Source of the DNA: Propioniciclava sp. MC1595
Lineage (GTDB): Bacteria; Actinomycetota; Actinomycetes; Propionibacteriales; Propionibacteriaceae
Assembly: GCF_017569205.1 (NCBI RefSeq)
Contig: NZ_CP071870.1
Span: forward strand, 1,984,001-2,048,000
Reading direction: 5' to 3'
Length of the DNA stretch: 64,000 bases
A model generated the notes under the pieces. The model did no database searches. It was not told the DNA's origin and saw only the letters and a list, made by a program, of their open reading frames with translations. The translations under genes were made by a program, and so were the position numbers. Every line of letters starts with the position of its first letter. Position 1 is the first letter of the stretch. Of this stretch, positions 30,910-40,130 are shown in pieces.

Positions 30910-32604
30910 TCAGGGATAGAAGATCGTCGTCAGGCCGGTCGCGTGGCTCGACCAGCGGAAGTCGCTGTTGTAGCGCCACACCGCGCCCTCGGCCGAGCGC
31001 ACCATCGGGGGCACGCCGGGCGCGACGGCGAGTTCCACCAGGTCGGTGGCCGCGGACGGCCCGATCGGGACCACGGTGGAGCCGTCCTGGGCGACCGCCA
31101 GCACGCTGGTGGTGCGCCCGTCGGAGACCAGGACCAGCAACGAGTCCGCCGCACGCCAGCCCACGTCGAGCACCGTCAGTTGGGCCAGGGACCCGGTGGC
31201 CACGTTGAGCTCGCGCCACCCGTCGACCACGGGCAGCGTGTCGGCGTCGGTGACCCGGGCCAGCCCGAGCACCTGCTGGCCGCCCGGGCGCTGCACGACG
31301 AGGGCGACGCGCGTCCCGTCCGGGGACAGCCGGAAGGCCTGGATCAGTCCCTCGCCGAGGTCGGTCGCCGTGCCGAGCGCCCACTCCCCCTGCGGGGAGA
31401 CCACCGCGAGCTCGCCGGCGTCGTTGTTGACCCACACCGCGCCCTCGCGCGAGAACTGCGGGCGGCGCAGCCCGGCGGAGGTGCCGAGCGGCCGCAGCAC
31501 CGCCTCGCCGAGGGGGGCCAGCTCCAGCCCGGACCGGTCCGCGCTGACCGCCACGGCCACTAGGGCGTCCTGACGCACGGCCGCGTGCGTCGCAGCGGTG
31601 ACGCCGGGCGCGACGCGCAGGTTCTGGCCGCTCCCGGGGCCCTCCATGACGCGGACGACCTGCCCCTGCTCCAGCCCGAACAGCTGGCGGCTGCCCTGGC
31701 GGGGGGCGGGGTCGGCCTCGGGGAAGCCCGTGACCGGGATGACCTGGCCGTACGGCTCGACGGCCCAGGGCTCATCGCCGGCCCAGCCGACCGAGACGGC
31801 GACGACCGACTCGAACGAGCGGTAGCTCCACACCAGTTGCGTGGCCAGCGCGATCCGCTGCGCGGGGTCGAGGTCGGACGCCCCGCGGGTCAGTTCGACG
31901 CGGGCCACCCCGGTGGAGGTGACGACCGCGCTCGCGAGCCGGATGCCCGGCAGGGCCGGCTCGACCGCGGGGGCCAGCCACTCGGTGGCGCCCCAGACGA
32001 CCGCACGGGCGGTGCCCTCGTAGGCCCCCGGACCCCGGGGGTAGAAGCGCGGGTCGGGCACCAGCCAGCTTCCGCCCGGCGCGTAGAAGTACGGGGTGAC
32101 CCGGGTGAACGCGCTCGAGAACAGGTACTCCGAGATCAGCAGTCCCGCGGGCGGGTTGCTGATCCTCCACTGGTCGTCGTCGTCGCGGACCAGCCCGAAG
32201 TCGTGCTCGATCGTCTCCGTCGACTGCCGGTAGGCGCCCTGGGAGTCGAGGGTGCCGACCACGGGGGCGCGCAGCGTGGCGTTGGTCTCGGTGGCGACCA
32301 CGGGGTTGCCCTCGGCGTAGATGCGCACGCCGGCCTCCGGGCTCCAGGTCCGGGACGCCTCGGGCGTCAGGTAGGCCCGGGCCACCGAGTAGTCGGGCTG
32401 GTAGGACGCCATGGCGTGCAGGAAGCCCTCGACCACCGTGATGGCGGTCGCGTTGCGGCCCGGGGGCGCGGGCGCGATCTCCACGCCGGGGTTGAGCCGG
32501 CCCGGGGCCGCGGACACGCGCTCGACGGGGCCGGTGGTGGGCACGCCGCTGCAGCCGGCCAGGGCCACGGCCAGCACGAGCACGGCCAGGAGCAGGCGCC
32601 TCAC
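30910..32604 (-). CDS. lpqB: Lipoprotein LpqB, MtrB-associated
   Basis: 564 aa. A short signal peptide VRRLLLAVLVLAVALAGC ends in the lipobox LAGC, so the mature protein starts at Cys18 and is lipid-anchored outside. A GerMN-type domain (about residues 180-300) is followed by a C-terminal beta-propeller-like region (WVNNDAGELAVVSPQGEW, LSPDGTRVALVVQRPG and so on). LpqB modulates the MtrAB system that controls cell-wall and division genes. GTG 32604 overlaps the mtrB stop in GTGA and GAGGA lies upstream, so translation is coupled. mtrA-mtrB-lpqB form one operon. Confidence 0.93.
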   Translation of the reverse strand: MRRLLLAVLVLAVALAGCSGVPTTGPVERVSAAPGRLNPGVEIAPAPPGRNATAITVVEGFLHAMASYQPDYSVARAYLTPEASRTWSPEAGVRIYAEGNPVVATETNATLRAPVVGTLDSQGAYRQSTETIEHDFGLVRDDDDQWRISNPPAGLLISEYLFSSAFTRVTPYFYAPGGSWLVPDPRFYPRGPGAYEGTARAVVWGATEWLAPAVEPALPGIRLASAVVTSTGVARVELTRGASDLDPAQRIALATQLVWSYRSFESVVAVSVGWAGDEPWAVEPYGQVIPVTGFPEADPAPRQGSRQLFGLEQGQVVRVMEGPGSGQNLRVAPGVTAATHAAVRQDALVAVAVSADRSGLELAPLGEAVLRPLGTSAGLRRPQFSREGAVWVNNDAGELAVVSPQGEWALGTATDLGEGLIQAFRLSPDGTRVALVVQRPGGQQVLGLARVTDADTLPVVDGWRELNVATGSLAQLTVLDVGWRAADSLLVLVSDGRTTSVLAVAQDGSTVVPIGPSAATDLVELAVAPGVPPMVRSAEGAVWRYNSDFRWSSHATGLTTIFYP

Positions 32605-34154
32605 CACGTCCTCCTCTCGGCGGGGACGACCGGCAGGGGCGACTCCCCGACCTCCCCGCCCGCGTCCCAGGGCAGGGTGAGCCGGAACTGGGCCCCGTGG
32701 CCCGGACGCCCCCACGCGTTGAGCCAGCCGCCGTGCAGCTGGGCGTCCTCGAGGGCGATCGACAGGCCGAGGCCGGAGCCGCCGACGGTGCGCTGGCGGG
32801 ACGGGTCGGCCCGCCAGAACCGGGTGAAGACCTGGTGGGCCTGGGCGGCGCTGAAGCCGACCCCGTGGTCGCGCACGGTGACGGCGACCGCGGTCTGGTT
32901 GGCCCCGATGGTGAGCACCACGTCGCGCCCCTCGCCGTGCTCGATGGCGTTGCTGAGCAGGTTGGAGATGATCCGCCGCACCCGGCGCGGGTCGACGCGG
33001 CAGCGCACCTCCTCGGGGGCGTCCAGGACAAGGCGGGTGGCGTTGGCGTCGGCGAGGGGCCGCTGGGCGGCGACCTCTGCGGCGACCAGCGAGACCAGGT
33101 CGACGTCGTCGACCTGGAGTTCGGCGGCGCCGGCATCGAAGCGGCTGATCTCGAGCAGCTCGGTGAGCAGCGACTCGAACCGGTCCAGCTCCCCCTTGAG
33201 CAGCTCGGTGGAGCGGCGGGTCACCACGTCGAACTCCTCGCGCTCGTCGTAGAGCACGTCGGCGGCCATGCGGACGGTCGTCAGCGGCGTCCGGAGCTCG
33301 TGGCTCACGTCGGAGACGAACTGCCGCTGCACCAGCGACAGGTTCTCCAGCTGCTGGATCTTGCGGCCGAGCTCGTCGGCCATGTGGTTCATGGAGCGGC
33401 CGAGGCCGGCGAGGTCGTCGGAACCCCGGATCTGCATGCGCTCGTCGAGGTGCCCCGCCGCGATCCGCTCGGATGTCACGCGCGCCGCCCGAATCGGCCG
33501 CAGCGCCTGCAGGGAGATCAGGTACATCAGGCCGGTGATCAGCGGCAGGAACACCGCGGCGGCGGTGAGGGCCGAGCGCTGCACGACCTGGAGCGTCTGC
33601 TCCTCCTGCTCCATCCCGAACAGGAAGTAGACCGGGTAGCGCCCCGAGCCGGGCGCGAGCAGCGCACCGCCCACCACGAGGCCGGTCCGCGGCGTCCGCC
33701 CGTCGGTGAACTCGATGGAGGTCGGGGTGGTGAACAGGTCCTGTCCCCCCTCCTGCACGGCCTCGCGGATCGGCTCGGGCACCGACGCGACGTCGACACC
33801 GGCCGAGGTGATGTCGGAGACCGGTCCGGTGATCACCACCTCGTACTGGTTGCCGACGTTGCCGCGGCTGGCGGCGTCGCGGGCCAGCAGGGTGAGGCGC
33901 TCGTTGACGGTGGACGTGCGCAGGTCGGCGTCCCGGAGGGAGGCCTGCATGCCCTCGAGCACCGCGGACGCCTCGGACACCGACTGCTGCGTCTTGGCCT
34001 CGAGGATGCCGCGGGTCGACTGGTCGACCAGCAGCCAGCCGGTCACGCCGAACACCGCCAGGGCGGCGAGCACGCTGTTCGTGACCACCCGGAACGACAG
34101 GGAGCGGGACCACCAGCGTGCCGGGGCCCGGAGCACCCTGCCGATCCAACTCAT
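32601..34154 (-). CDS. mtrB: Sensor histidine kinase MtrB
   Basis: 517 aa. TM1 (VVTNSVLAALAVFGVTGWLLV, about residues 24-44) and TM2 (ALTAAAVFLPLITGLMYLISL, about 180-200) enclose an extracellular sensor domain. A HAMP domain (RPIRAARVTSERIAAGHLDERM) precedes the phospho-accepting His in FVSDVSHELRTPLTTVRMA. The N box is NLLSNAIEHG, and VRDHGVGFSAAQ and GGSGLGLSIALEDA form the ATP lid and G2 box. It phosphorylates MtrA. The ATG overlaps the mtrA stop (ATGA) and its own stop overlaps the lpqB start. Confidence 0.95.
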   Translation of the reverse strand: MSWIGRVLRAPARWWSRSLSFRVVTNSVLAALAVFGVTGWLLVDQSTRGILEAKTQQSVSEASAVLEGMQASLRDADLRTSTVNERLTLLARDAASRGNVGNQYEVVITGPVSDITSAGVDVASVPEPIREAVQEGGQDLFTTPTSIEFTDGRTPRTGLVVGGALLAPGSGRYPVYFLFGMEQEEQTLQVVQRSALTAAAVFLPLITGLMYLISLQALRPIRAARVTSERIAAGHLDERMQIRGSDDLAGLGRSMNHMADELGRKIQQLENLSLVQRQFVSDVSHELRTPLTTVRMAADVLYDEREEFDVVTRRSTELLKGELDRFESLLTELLEISRFDAGAAELQVDDVDLVSLVAAEVAAQRPLADANATRLVLDAPEEVRCRVDPRRVRRIISNLLSNAIEHGEGRDVVLTIGANQTAVAVTVRDHGVGFSAAQAHQVFTRFWRADPSRQRTVGGSGLGLSIALEDAQLHGGWLNAWGRPGHGAQFRLTLPWDAGGEVGESPLPVVPAERRTW

Positions 34155-34852
34155 GGCGCCGACGGCGTCCCCGCGCGGTAACCGATGCCGCGCACCGTCA
34201 CGATGATCTCGGGGTGCTCGGGGTCGCGCTCGATCTTGCTGCGCAGCCGCTGCACGTGGACGTTCACCAGCCGGGTGTCGCCGGGGTGGCGGTAGCCCCA
34301 CACCTCCTGCAGGAGGAGCTCGCGGGTGAACGCCTGGCGCGGCTTGCGGGCCAGCGCGAGGAGCAGGTCGAACTCCAGCGGGGTGAGCGCGATCGGCTCG
34401 TCGCCGCGGTGGACCGTGTGGGCGTCCACGTCGATGACGATGTCGCCGATGCGGAGGACGGCTGCGTCCTCCCCCGCCGCGGCCGAGCGGCGCAGGCGGG
34501 TCTTGACGCGGGCCAGCAGCTCCTGGGTCTTGAAGGGCTTGGGCACGTAGTCGTCGGCGCCGGCCTCGAGGCCCTCTACGACGTCGGAGGTGTCGGACTT
34601 GGCGGTGAGCATCACGATCGGCACGTCGGACTCGGCGCGCAGGTCGCGGCACACGTCGACGCCGTCGCGGCCGGGCAGCATGAGGTCGAGCAGCACGAGG
34701 TCGGGCCGGAAGCGCCGGAACTCCTCCAGCACCTCGTCGCCGCGACCCACCCAGACCGTGTCGAAGCCCGACGCCTGCAGCACGATCTGCAGCATCTCGG
34801 CCAGCGCGGCGTCGTCGTCGACCACCAGCACCTTGGTGCCGTTCACACTCAC
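34151..34852 (-). CDS. mtrA: Response regulator MtrA
   Basis: 233 aa, OmpR/PhoB family. The receiver domain has the acidic triad in VLVVDDDAALAE, the phospho-accepting Asp in DLVLLDLMLPGRDG, and K in YVPKPFKTQEL. The winged-helix effector domain ends VNVHVQRLRSKIERDPEHPEIIVTVRGIGYRAG. MtrA controls cell-wall hydrolase and replication/division genes in actinobacteria. GTG 34852 was chosen with AAGGGGGA just upstream; GTG 34846 is an alternative. First gene of mtrA-mtrB-lpqB. Confidence 0.95.
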   Translation of the reverse strand: MSVNGTKVLVVDDDAALAEMLQIVLQASGFDTVWVGRGDEVLEEFRRFRPDLVLLDLMLPGRDGVDVCRDLRAESDVPIVMLTAKSDTSDVVEGLEAGADDYVPKPFKTQELLARVKTRLRRSAAAGEDAAVLRIGDIVIDVDAHTVHRGDEPIALTPLEFDLLLALARKPRQAFTRELLLQEVWGYRHPGDTRLVNVHVQRLRSKIERDPEHPEIIVTVRGIGYRAGTPSAP

Positions 34853-34869
34853 CGGATCCCCCTTGGTCG

Positions 34870-35445
34870 TCAGTTCAGTTCCGGCGTGGGCGTCCACGTG
34901 GACAACCAGCCTAGTTGGCCCCCCTGGCGGGCGAGCACGCGCCGCCACAGCGTTTCGGGATCCGGGTCGAACACATCCGCGTGGAGCGCCCGGACCGGGT
35001 GCCACATCCCCTGCGCCACCTCGCCCTGCAACTGGCCCGGCGCCCACCCGGCGTAGCCGGCGAAGATGCGCAGGTCGCTGTAGGCATCGGTGGCCAGCTC
35101 GATCGGCGTCTCCAGGTGCAGCAGGCCCACCCGGTCGAACAACGGACGCCAGCCCGGCGGCTCCTCGGTGGGGTGGCTGGGGGTGGCCAGGCAGATCGCC
35201 CCCTCCTGCGACACCGGGCCCCCGTCGTAGAGGCGGTGGGGCCAGGTCGTCAGCGCGTCCCAGCCGGGCAGCACGCTGGCCAGGTCCACCCCGGTGAAGG
35301 CGTTGAGCACCACGCCGAGGGCGCCCGAGGCGTCCACGTCGAGCAGGAGCACCACGGACCCGTCGAACACCCCGTCGGTCAGTTCGACCCCGGCCACGAG
35401 CAGCGTGCCGGGCTCGATCGGCGCGCTGGTGATCTCCGGGTCCAC
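34870..35445 (-). CDS. YqgE/AlgH family (UPF0301) protein
   Basis: 191 aa. IEPGTLLVAGVELTDGVFDGSVVLLLDVDASGALGVVLN is the family N-terminus, and LYDGGPVSQEG and AGYAGWAPGQLQGE are its two conserved signature segments. The function of the family is unresolved. GTG 35445 is preferred because AGGA lies about 7 nt upstream and homology starts at IEPGTLL; GTG 35472 is also in frame. It ends 17 nt before mtrA, so transcription may run on into mtrAB-lpqB. Confidence 0.88.
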   Translation of the reverse strand: MDPEITSAPIEPGTLLVAGVELTDGVFDGSVVLLLDVDASGALGVVLNAFTGVDLASVLPGWDALTTWPHRLYDGGPVSQEGAICLATPSHPTEEPPGWRPLFDRVGLLHLETPIELATDAYSDLRIFAGYAGWAPGQLQGEVAQGMWHPVRALHADVFDPDPETLWRRVLARQGGQLGWLSTWTPTPELN

Positions 35446-35503
35446 GGGCCCATCCTGCCACGGCGCCCCCACCCGGGGTCCGAGCCGGGCCGGACGCCCC
35501 GCG

Positions 35504-36064
35504 TTAGGTGTAGCCGATGCCCAACCCCGCCGCGAGGTGGGATCCGTTCGGGCTGGACCCCAGCAGCCAGCTCTGCGGCACCTCGGGCACGGTGGTCATC
35601 AGTGGGTGCCCGGCGAACGGGTGGTCCTCGGGGAAGACTCGTACAACCAGGCCAGCGTCTCCAGGACCTGCTGCTGGTGATCGGCCTGCGCGGGGTGCTG
35701 GCGGTTCTGCTGCAACGCCAGGTCGAGCACCGGGCCGGCGGTCGCCCGCCCCATGCCCAGGTCGATCCGCCCGGGCGCCATCGCCTCCAACTGCTCGAAC
35801 AGCTCGGCGACCTTGAAGGGGCTGTAGTGGTTCATCAGGACCGCCCCGACCCCAACCTGATCCGGGACGTGGTGGCTGCCGCGGCGGCGATCAGCAGCTC
35901 GGGGTGGTGGGACGCCCCCGAGCGGCTCAGGTGGTGCTCGGCGAACCAGGCCCGGTGGTAGCCCAGGCCCTCGGCGTGCCGGACGTTCTCCAGCGCGTCG
36001 GCCAGGGCGTCCTTCTCGGAGGTACCGGGGCCACGGTCCCGAGGTCGACGATGGACAGTCTCAT
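35504..36064 (-). pseudogene. Luciferase-like flavin monooxygenase, frameshifted and truncated
   Basis: Read on the minus strand, ATG 36064 gives MRLSIVDLGTVAP. One missing base then moves the frame to GTSEKDALADALENVRHAEGLGYHRAWFAEHHL and onward to TSRIRLGSG. A second missing base leads to MNHYSPFKVAELFEQLEAMAPGRIDLGMGRATAG. A third shift leads to VFPEDHPFAGHP, PEVPQSWLLGSSPNG and GLGIGYT, ending at a TAA at 35504-35506. All four segments are collinear with the LLM-class MsnO8-type oxidoreductases (about 330 aa), so three frameshifts and loss of the C-terminal 40% are visible. The gene is dead. No insertion sequence lies at the break. Confidence 0.88.
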
Positions 36065-36191
36065 GACGAGCGGCTCCTCGACGTCGATGGTGCGAAACGC
36101 ACGATGCGACGAGGGTAATGGGCCGGGACAAGGGCGTTTGGGTGAGCGAAGGGCCCGGCTGCACGAGCAGCCGGGCCCTTCACAACACAGG

Positions 36192-36560
<369 letters not shown>

Positions 36561-36597
36561 TGTTGAGTTGTCCCTCCCGGTCTCCCGGGAGCACTCC

Positions 36598-36603
36598 AGT
36601 ATA
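36598..36603 (-). promoter_or_regulatory. Promoter of ssrA
   Basis: TATACT on the minus strand is a near-consensus -10 box. TGGAAC lies 17 nt farther upstream as a -35 candidate. The mature 5' end at 36560 is about 30 nt from the expected start, so a short 5' precursor would be removed by RNase P. Confidence 0.6.
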
Positions 36604-36627
36604 CGTCCCCGGAGCGCGGCGTTCCAG

Positions 36628-37194
36628 TCAGCGCATCGGGTCCAGCACGCGGAGGCGGATCAGGCGCGTCAGCGGGTTGTTCCAGCGCTGGCCGGACAGG
36701 GCCCGGGCACCGCCGACGATGGTGAGCAACAGCCAGCCGACCCAGCCCAGCGGCATGATGACCTCCATCGCCGCCTCGGGCAGCAGGATGCCCCCCACGA
36801 TGGCGGTGACGAGGAACGTCAGGCCCGCGACCAGCTGGTAGTTGAACGCGTGGGCCGCCTCGCGCCGCGCCGGGGTCCCCGGGGTCGAGCAGGCGTAGAG
36901 GAACAGCGGCCCGAAGATCCAGGTGAGCAGGCCCGAGAAGTGCGCGGTGGCTCCCAGCGAGGTCGCCTGGGGGCTGCGCGGCGCGACCGCCCGCGGGGCC
37001 ACGAAGCGGGCCGGGAGGCCCGCCACGGAGGCGTTGAGGTCACGACGCGTCTGCGCCGTCATCACCATCCCCAGCCGCTCGTCGAGCTCGACCTCGTCGA
37101 GGCGTCCGGCACAGTACGCGTCCTGCAGCAGGGCTTCGGCCCGCGCACGCTCGGTGTCGCCGACCCGCAGGTCCAGGGAGGGGAGGTTGCTCAT
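36628..37194 (-). CDS. DUF1707 and DUF4870-like membrane protein
   Basis: 188 aa. The N-terminal DUF1707 domain (LDLRVGDTERARAEALLQDAYCAGRLDEVELDERL, residues 6-42) is the common actinobacterial SHOCT-like module. It is followed by membrane segments at about 85-105 (ATAHFSGLLTWIFGPLFLYA), 120-145 (FNYQLVAGLTFLVTAIVGGILL) and 150-170 (PLGWVGWLLLTIVGGARAL), matching the DUF4870/TM2-like layout. The start MSNLPSLDLRVG has GGAGGGGAG-like sequence nearby. Function is unknown. Confidence 0.8.
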   Translation of the reverse strand: MSNLPSLDLRVGDTERARAEALLQDAYCAGRLDEVELDERLGMVMTAQTRRDLNASVAGLPARFVAPRAVAPRSPQATSLGATAHFSGLLTWIFGPLFLYACSTPGTPARREAAHAFNYQLVAGLTFLVTAIVGGILLPEAAMEVIMPLGWVGWLLLTIVGGARALSGQRWNNPLTRLIRLRVLDPMR

Positions 37195-37257
37195 GGCGCC
37201 ATCCTGCCCGCCGTAGGACACATACCCATCGGGCCTTCCCCCGACCCGTCCCCCGAA

Positions 37258-37315
37258 TGCACTTCCGGGTGGCAGGTCCCCAAGGATCCTTGGGGTCCTG
37301 CCACCCGGAGATGCA
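37258..37315. repeat. 58-bp near-perfect palindrome
   Basis: The two halves mirror around 37286/37287: TGCA, CCGGGTGGCAGG, CCCCAAGGA and then TCCTTGGGG, CCTGCCACCCGG, TGCA. The only departures are a T/T mismatch at 37277/37296 and a short imperfect step near the outer TGCA. It sits 21 nt downstream of the FKBP gene stop (minus-strand sense reads from FKBP toward it would cross it) and upstream of the DUF1707 gene. No T-run follows on either strand. CCGGGTGGC is shared with the inverted repeat at 11007-11074, so a dispersed palindromic element is possible. Confidence 0.75.
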
Positions 37316-37336
37316 CACGGGGACGTCACACGCCGG

Positions 37337-37705
37337 TCAGCGCACACCCACCAGGTCGCAGACGAAGACAAGGGTCTCGTTGGGCTTGATCACACCGCCG
37401 GCGCCGCGCGCGCCGTAGCCGAGGTGCGGCGGGATGGTGATGCGGCGACGGCCGCCGACCTTCATGCCGGCGATGCCGGAGTCCCAGCCCTGGATGACCT
37501 GACCGGCGCCCAGGCCGAAGACCAGCGGCTCGCCGCGGTCGTAGGAGTTGTCGAACTCGGTGCCGTCGGACCAGGCGACGCCGACGTAGTGCACGGCGAC
37601 CTGCTGGCCCGGCTTGGCCTCGGGGCCGGTGCCGACCTCGAGGTCGTCGAGCACGAGCTCGGCGGGGGCGTCGGTGTCGGGGATCTCAATGGTTGGCTTG
37701 TCCAT
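37337..37705 (-). CDS. FKBP-type peptidyl-prolyl cis-trans isomerase
   Basis: 122 aa, a minimal cytoplasmic FKBP. LVLDDLEVGTGPEAKPGQQVAVHYVGVAWSDGTEFDNSYDRGEP, FGLGAGQVIQGWDSGIAGMKVGGRRRITIPPHLGYG and NETLVFVCDLVGV contain the active-site residues (Tyr, Phe, Asp, Trp, Tyr, Phe) of the family. ATG 37705 was chosen; an in-frame start three codons upstream is possible. It catalyses prolyl isomerisation in protein folding. It ends before the 58-bp palindrome and lies 15 nt downstream of the DUF2207 gene, so it may be in that transcript. Confidence 0.92.
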   Translation of the reverse strand: MDKPTIEIPDTDAPAELVLDDLEVGTGPEAKPGQQVAVHYVGVAWSDGTEFDNSYDRGEPLVFGLGAGQVIQGWDSGIAGMKVGGRRRITIPPHLGYGARGAGGVIKPNETLVFVCDLVGVR

Positions 37706-37720
37706 GGGCCCCAACCCTAC

Positions 37721-39580
37721 TCACCAGCTGCCGCCGCCGCCTCCGCCGCCACCGCCGCCGGAGAAGCCGCCACCGAAGCCACCGCCCCCACCGAAGGCCG
37801 AACCGCCGCCACCGAAGCCGATGTCGTTGCTGAAGCTCGGCCCGTGCGAGGCCACCGACGGCGCCGTGGCCGGCGGGATCGACCGGCCCAGGCTGTCGAG
37901 GTGCCACAGGATCATGTGGGTGTCGAAGTAGGCCCCGCCGTACCACGAGGCGTCCGGCTGCCGCAGGCGGCCCAGGGCGATGGCCTGCTCACACACGCGC
38001 ACCCACCGCTCGGCCAGGCCGAACAGCACGGCCCAGGGCAGGTACTTGCTGAAGATGTCCTCCCCCTCCTCGAACTGGAGCTGGTCCGCCTCGGCGGTGG
38101 CGATGTAGGTGCGGAAGCCCTCGACCTGGTCGGTCCAGGCCCGGCCCAGGGCGGTGCGCTGGCCGCGCGCCATCTTGGTCTGCACGACGATCCACGTGAT
38201 GACCAGGGCCACCGTCGCCGGCCCGAGCAGCCAGGCCAGTCCGGACAGCGCGCGCACGTCGAAGAAGAACGACCCCATCATGACGACCCACAGCAGGCCC
38301 ATGATCGAGAAGCTCTTGCGTCCGCGCGCGACGCCGCGGAACCACTTGTTGCCCAGCGCGACCGAGCGGGCGTCGGCCTCGAGGGCGTCGGACGCCTCGG
38401 CGAGCTGGCCCGCCCTGTCGAGCCGGACGGTGGTGCGGCGTCCGTCGAAGAGCTCGGACAGCAGGATCTCGCTGGGCTCGTCGGGCGCCCTGCGGGGGTC
38501 GCGGAGCTCCGCCTCGGGGCGTCCCTCGGAGGTCAGCGTGATCGCCCCGTTCGTGGCGAGCCCGACCAGCGTGGCGGTGAGGTGCTCGGTCTTGTACTGG
38601 CCGTCGAGGAGGAAGCCGGCGTAGGTGAGCGGCAGCTTCGGCGGCGCGAACGAGACGGGCACGGGGATCTTCGGGTCGTTGCGCTCCACGTGCGTGGGCT
38701 GGCCCGCGAGCGGCACCGTGCCCGGCGGGACGCCGGCGTAGCGCTCGTCGTGCCCGCGGCGGCGGTAGTAGAGCCAGCCGACGACGGGGATCGCGAGGGC
38801 GGCCGCCCCGCCCGCGACCTGCATGACCCGCGTGGAGCGCTGCTGGGCTGCGTCCCCGCGCTCGACCCGGATCGGGGTGGCGTTCGACACGGACGCCGGT
38901 TCCAGCTGCACGCCGATCGTCAGCAGGCTGCCGGTCGGGATGCCGTCGGGCTGGGTGAACGTCGCGGTGTCCCCGCTGGTGGAGACGTCGGAGCAGGGAT
39001 TCTCGGCCCGGGGCGGGCCGGCGAAGCAGACGGCGTCCTGGACGGCCCCGGGGGCCGTGACCCGGACCGTGGACGAACGGATGGCTCCCATGGTGGAGCC
39101 CGTGACGTCCCAGTAGAACTCGGGCAGTCTGGTCTGCTCGGGCGTGCGCAGGGCCCCGCGCACGTCGTAGGAGATGACGTAGGTCGCCGTCGGGCCGGTG
39201 TTGCGCCGGTCGGGGTCGCCGATGCGGATCTTCACCACCGACTCGCGCGGCGTGTTGGAGTAGTTGCTCACCTGGGTGGCCGTGGAGACCGCGTCGGGGC
39301 TGGTGACGCGGACGTTGGTCACCTCGTAGAGCATGTCCTCGTCGTCGTCGAACGGTTCGCGGGTGACGAGGTAACGCTCGTAGCCCCGCCTGCCCGAGTT
39401 GGGGCCGAAGCGCAGCACGATGGTCTCGGTGACGTGGACGGTGCCCTGGGGCGTGATCGTGTAGTCGACGTCGAACCGGTCGTAGGTGTCTCCGGCGGCG
39501 TGCGCGGGGGTCGCGACACCGAGCACGAAGGCGAGGGCGACCACCACGGCCACGGCCAGGCGTCGGGCGGCGCGCAGCAT
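37721..39580 (-). CDS. DUF2207 exported membrane protein
   Basis: 619 aa. A signal peptide (LAVAVVVALAFVLGVATPAHAA, cleavage after AHA near residue 28) precedes a beta-rich extracellular domain beginning DTYDRFDVDYTITPQGTVHVTETI, the DUF2207 N-terminal signature. A TM segment (STRVMQVAGGAAALAIPVVGWLYY, about 265-288) is followed by a cytoplasmic domain, two further TM segments (MGLLWVVMMGSFFF and GLAWLLGPATVALVITWIVV) and a Gly-rich C-terminus ending in a poly-Gly tract and SW. The Gly-rich end is usual for the family. Function is unknown. It starts one nucleotide after the smpB stop. Confidence 0.85.
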   Translation of the reverse strand: MLRAARRLAVAVVVALAFVLGVATPAHAAGDTYDRFDVDYTITPQGTVHVTETIVLRFGPNSGRRGYERYLVTREPFDDDEDMLYEVTNVRVTSPDAVSTATQVSNYSNTPRESVVKIRIGDPDRRNTGPTATYVISYDVRGALRTPEQTRLPEFYWDVTGSTMGAIRSSTVRVTAPGAVQDAVCFAGPPRAENPCSDVSTSGDTATFTQPDGIPTGSLLTIGVQLEPASVSNATPIRVERGDAAQQRSTRVMQVAGGAAALAIPVVGWLYYRRRGHDERYAGVPPGTVPLAGQPTHVERNDPKIPVPVSFAPPKLPLTYAGFLLDGQYKTEHLTATLVGLATNGAITLTSEGRPEAELRDPRRAPDEPSEILLSELFDGRRTTVRLDRAGQLAEASDALEADARSVALGNKWFRGVARGRKSFSIMGLLWVVMMGSFFFDVRALSGLAWLLGPATVALVITWIVVQTKMARGQRTALGRAWTDQVEGFRTYIATAEADQLQFEEGEDIFSKYLPWAVLFGLAERWVRVCEQAIALGRLRQPDASWYGGAYFDTHMILWHLDSLGRSIPPATAPSVASHGPSFSNDIGFGGGGSAFGGGGGFGGGFSGGGGGGGGGGSW

Positions 39581-39581
39581 G

Positions 39582-40055
39582 TCAGCGCCTGCCCTTGTTG
39601 CGGGCCGACAGCGCGCGCTGGGCCTCGCGGTTGGCGTCCCGCTCGGCGATGGTCTGGCGCTTGTCCCAGTCCTTCTTGCCCGTGGCGACGGCGATCTCCA
39701 CCTTGGCGTAGCCATCGCTGAAGTAGATCGACAGCGGGACCAGCGTGCGGCCGGAGTTGGCGACCTCCTTCTCCAGCTTGGCGATCTCGCGGCGGTGCAT
39801 GAGCAGCTTGCGGTTGCGCAGCGGGCCGTGGGAGTGGGTGCCGAACTTGTACTCGGGGATGTTCACGCCACGGAGCCAGACCTCGCCGTCGTCGATCGTG
39901 GCGAAGCCGTCGACCAGCGACGCGCGGCCGGCGCGCAGGGACTTCACCTCGGTGCCGAGCAGCACCAGGCCGGCCTCGACACGGTCACCGATGTGGTAGT
40001 CGTGGCGGGCCTTCTTGTTCTGGGCGACGAGGATGCGCCCCTCGGGTCGCGGCAT
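39582..40055 (-). CDS. smpB: SsrA-binding protein SmpB
   Basis: 157 aa. [45 protein letters not shown] is the RNA-binding OB-fold N-terminus, and [26 protein letters not shown] is a second conserved segment. The C-terminal basic tail ([32 protein letters not shown]) becomes helical in the mRNA channel. It delivers tmRNA to stalled ribosomes; ssrA is 3.0 kb downstream on the same strand. The gene order M23 peptidase-smpB downstream of ftsEX is conserved. Confidence 0.96.
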   Translation of the reverse strand: MPRPEGRILVAQNKKARHDYHIGDRVEAGLVLLGTEVKSLRAGRASLVDGFATIDDGEVWLRGVNIPEYKFGTHSHGPLRNRKLLMHRREIAKLEKEVANSGRTLVPLSIYFSDGYAKVEIAVATGKKDWDKRQTIAERDANREAQRALSARNKGRR

Positions 40056-40130
40056 GGCCGGTGTGCTCCTTCGAAAGCGAGAGTGCCGCCCAGCATATAG
40101 CCGGGCGGCACTCGGGCCGGGTGGTGCGGG

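Noticed and set aside
37721-37815. GCC/CCG-rich triplet repeat as a possible CRISPR or satellite
   Set aside because: It encodes the Gly-rich C-terminus of the DUF2207 protein, a normal feature of that family, and has no spacer structure.
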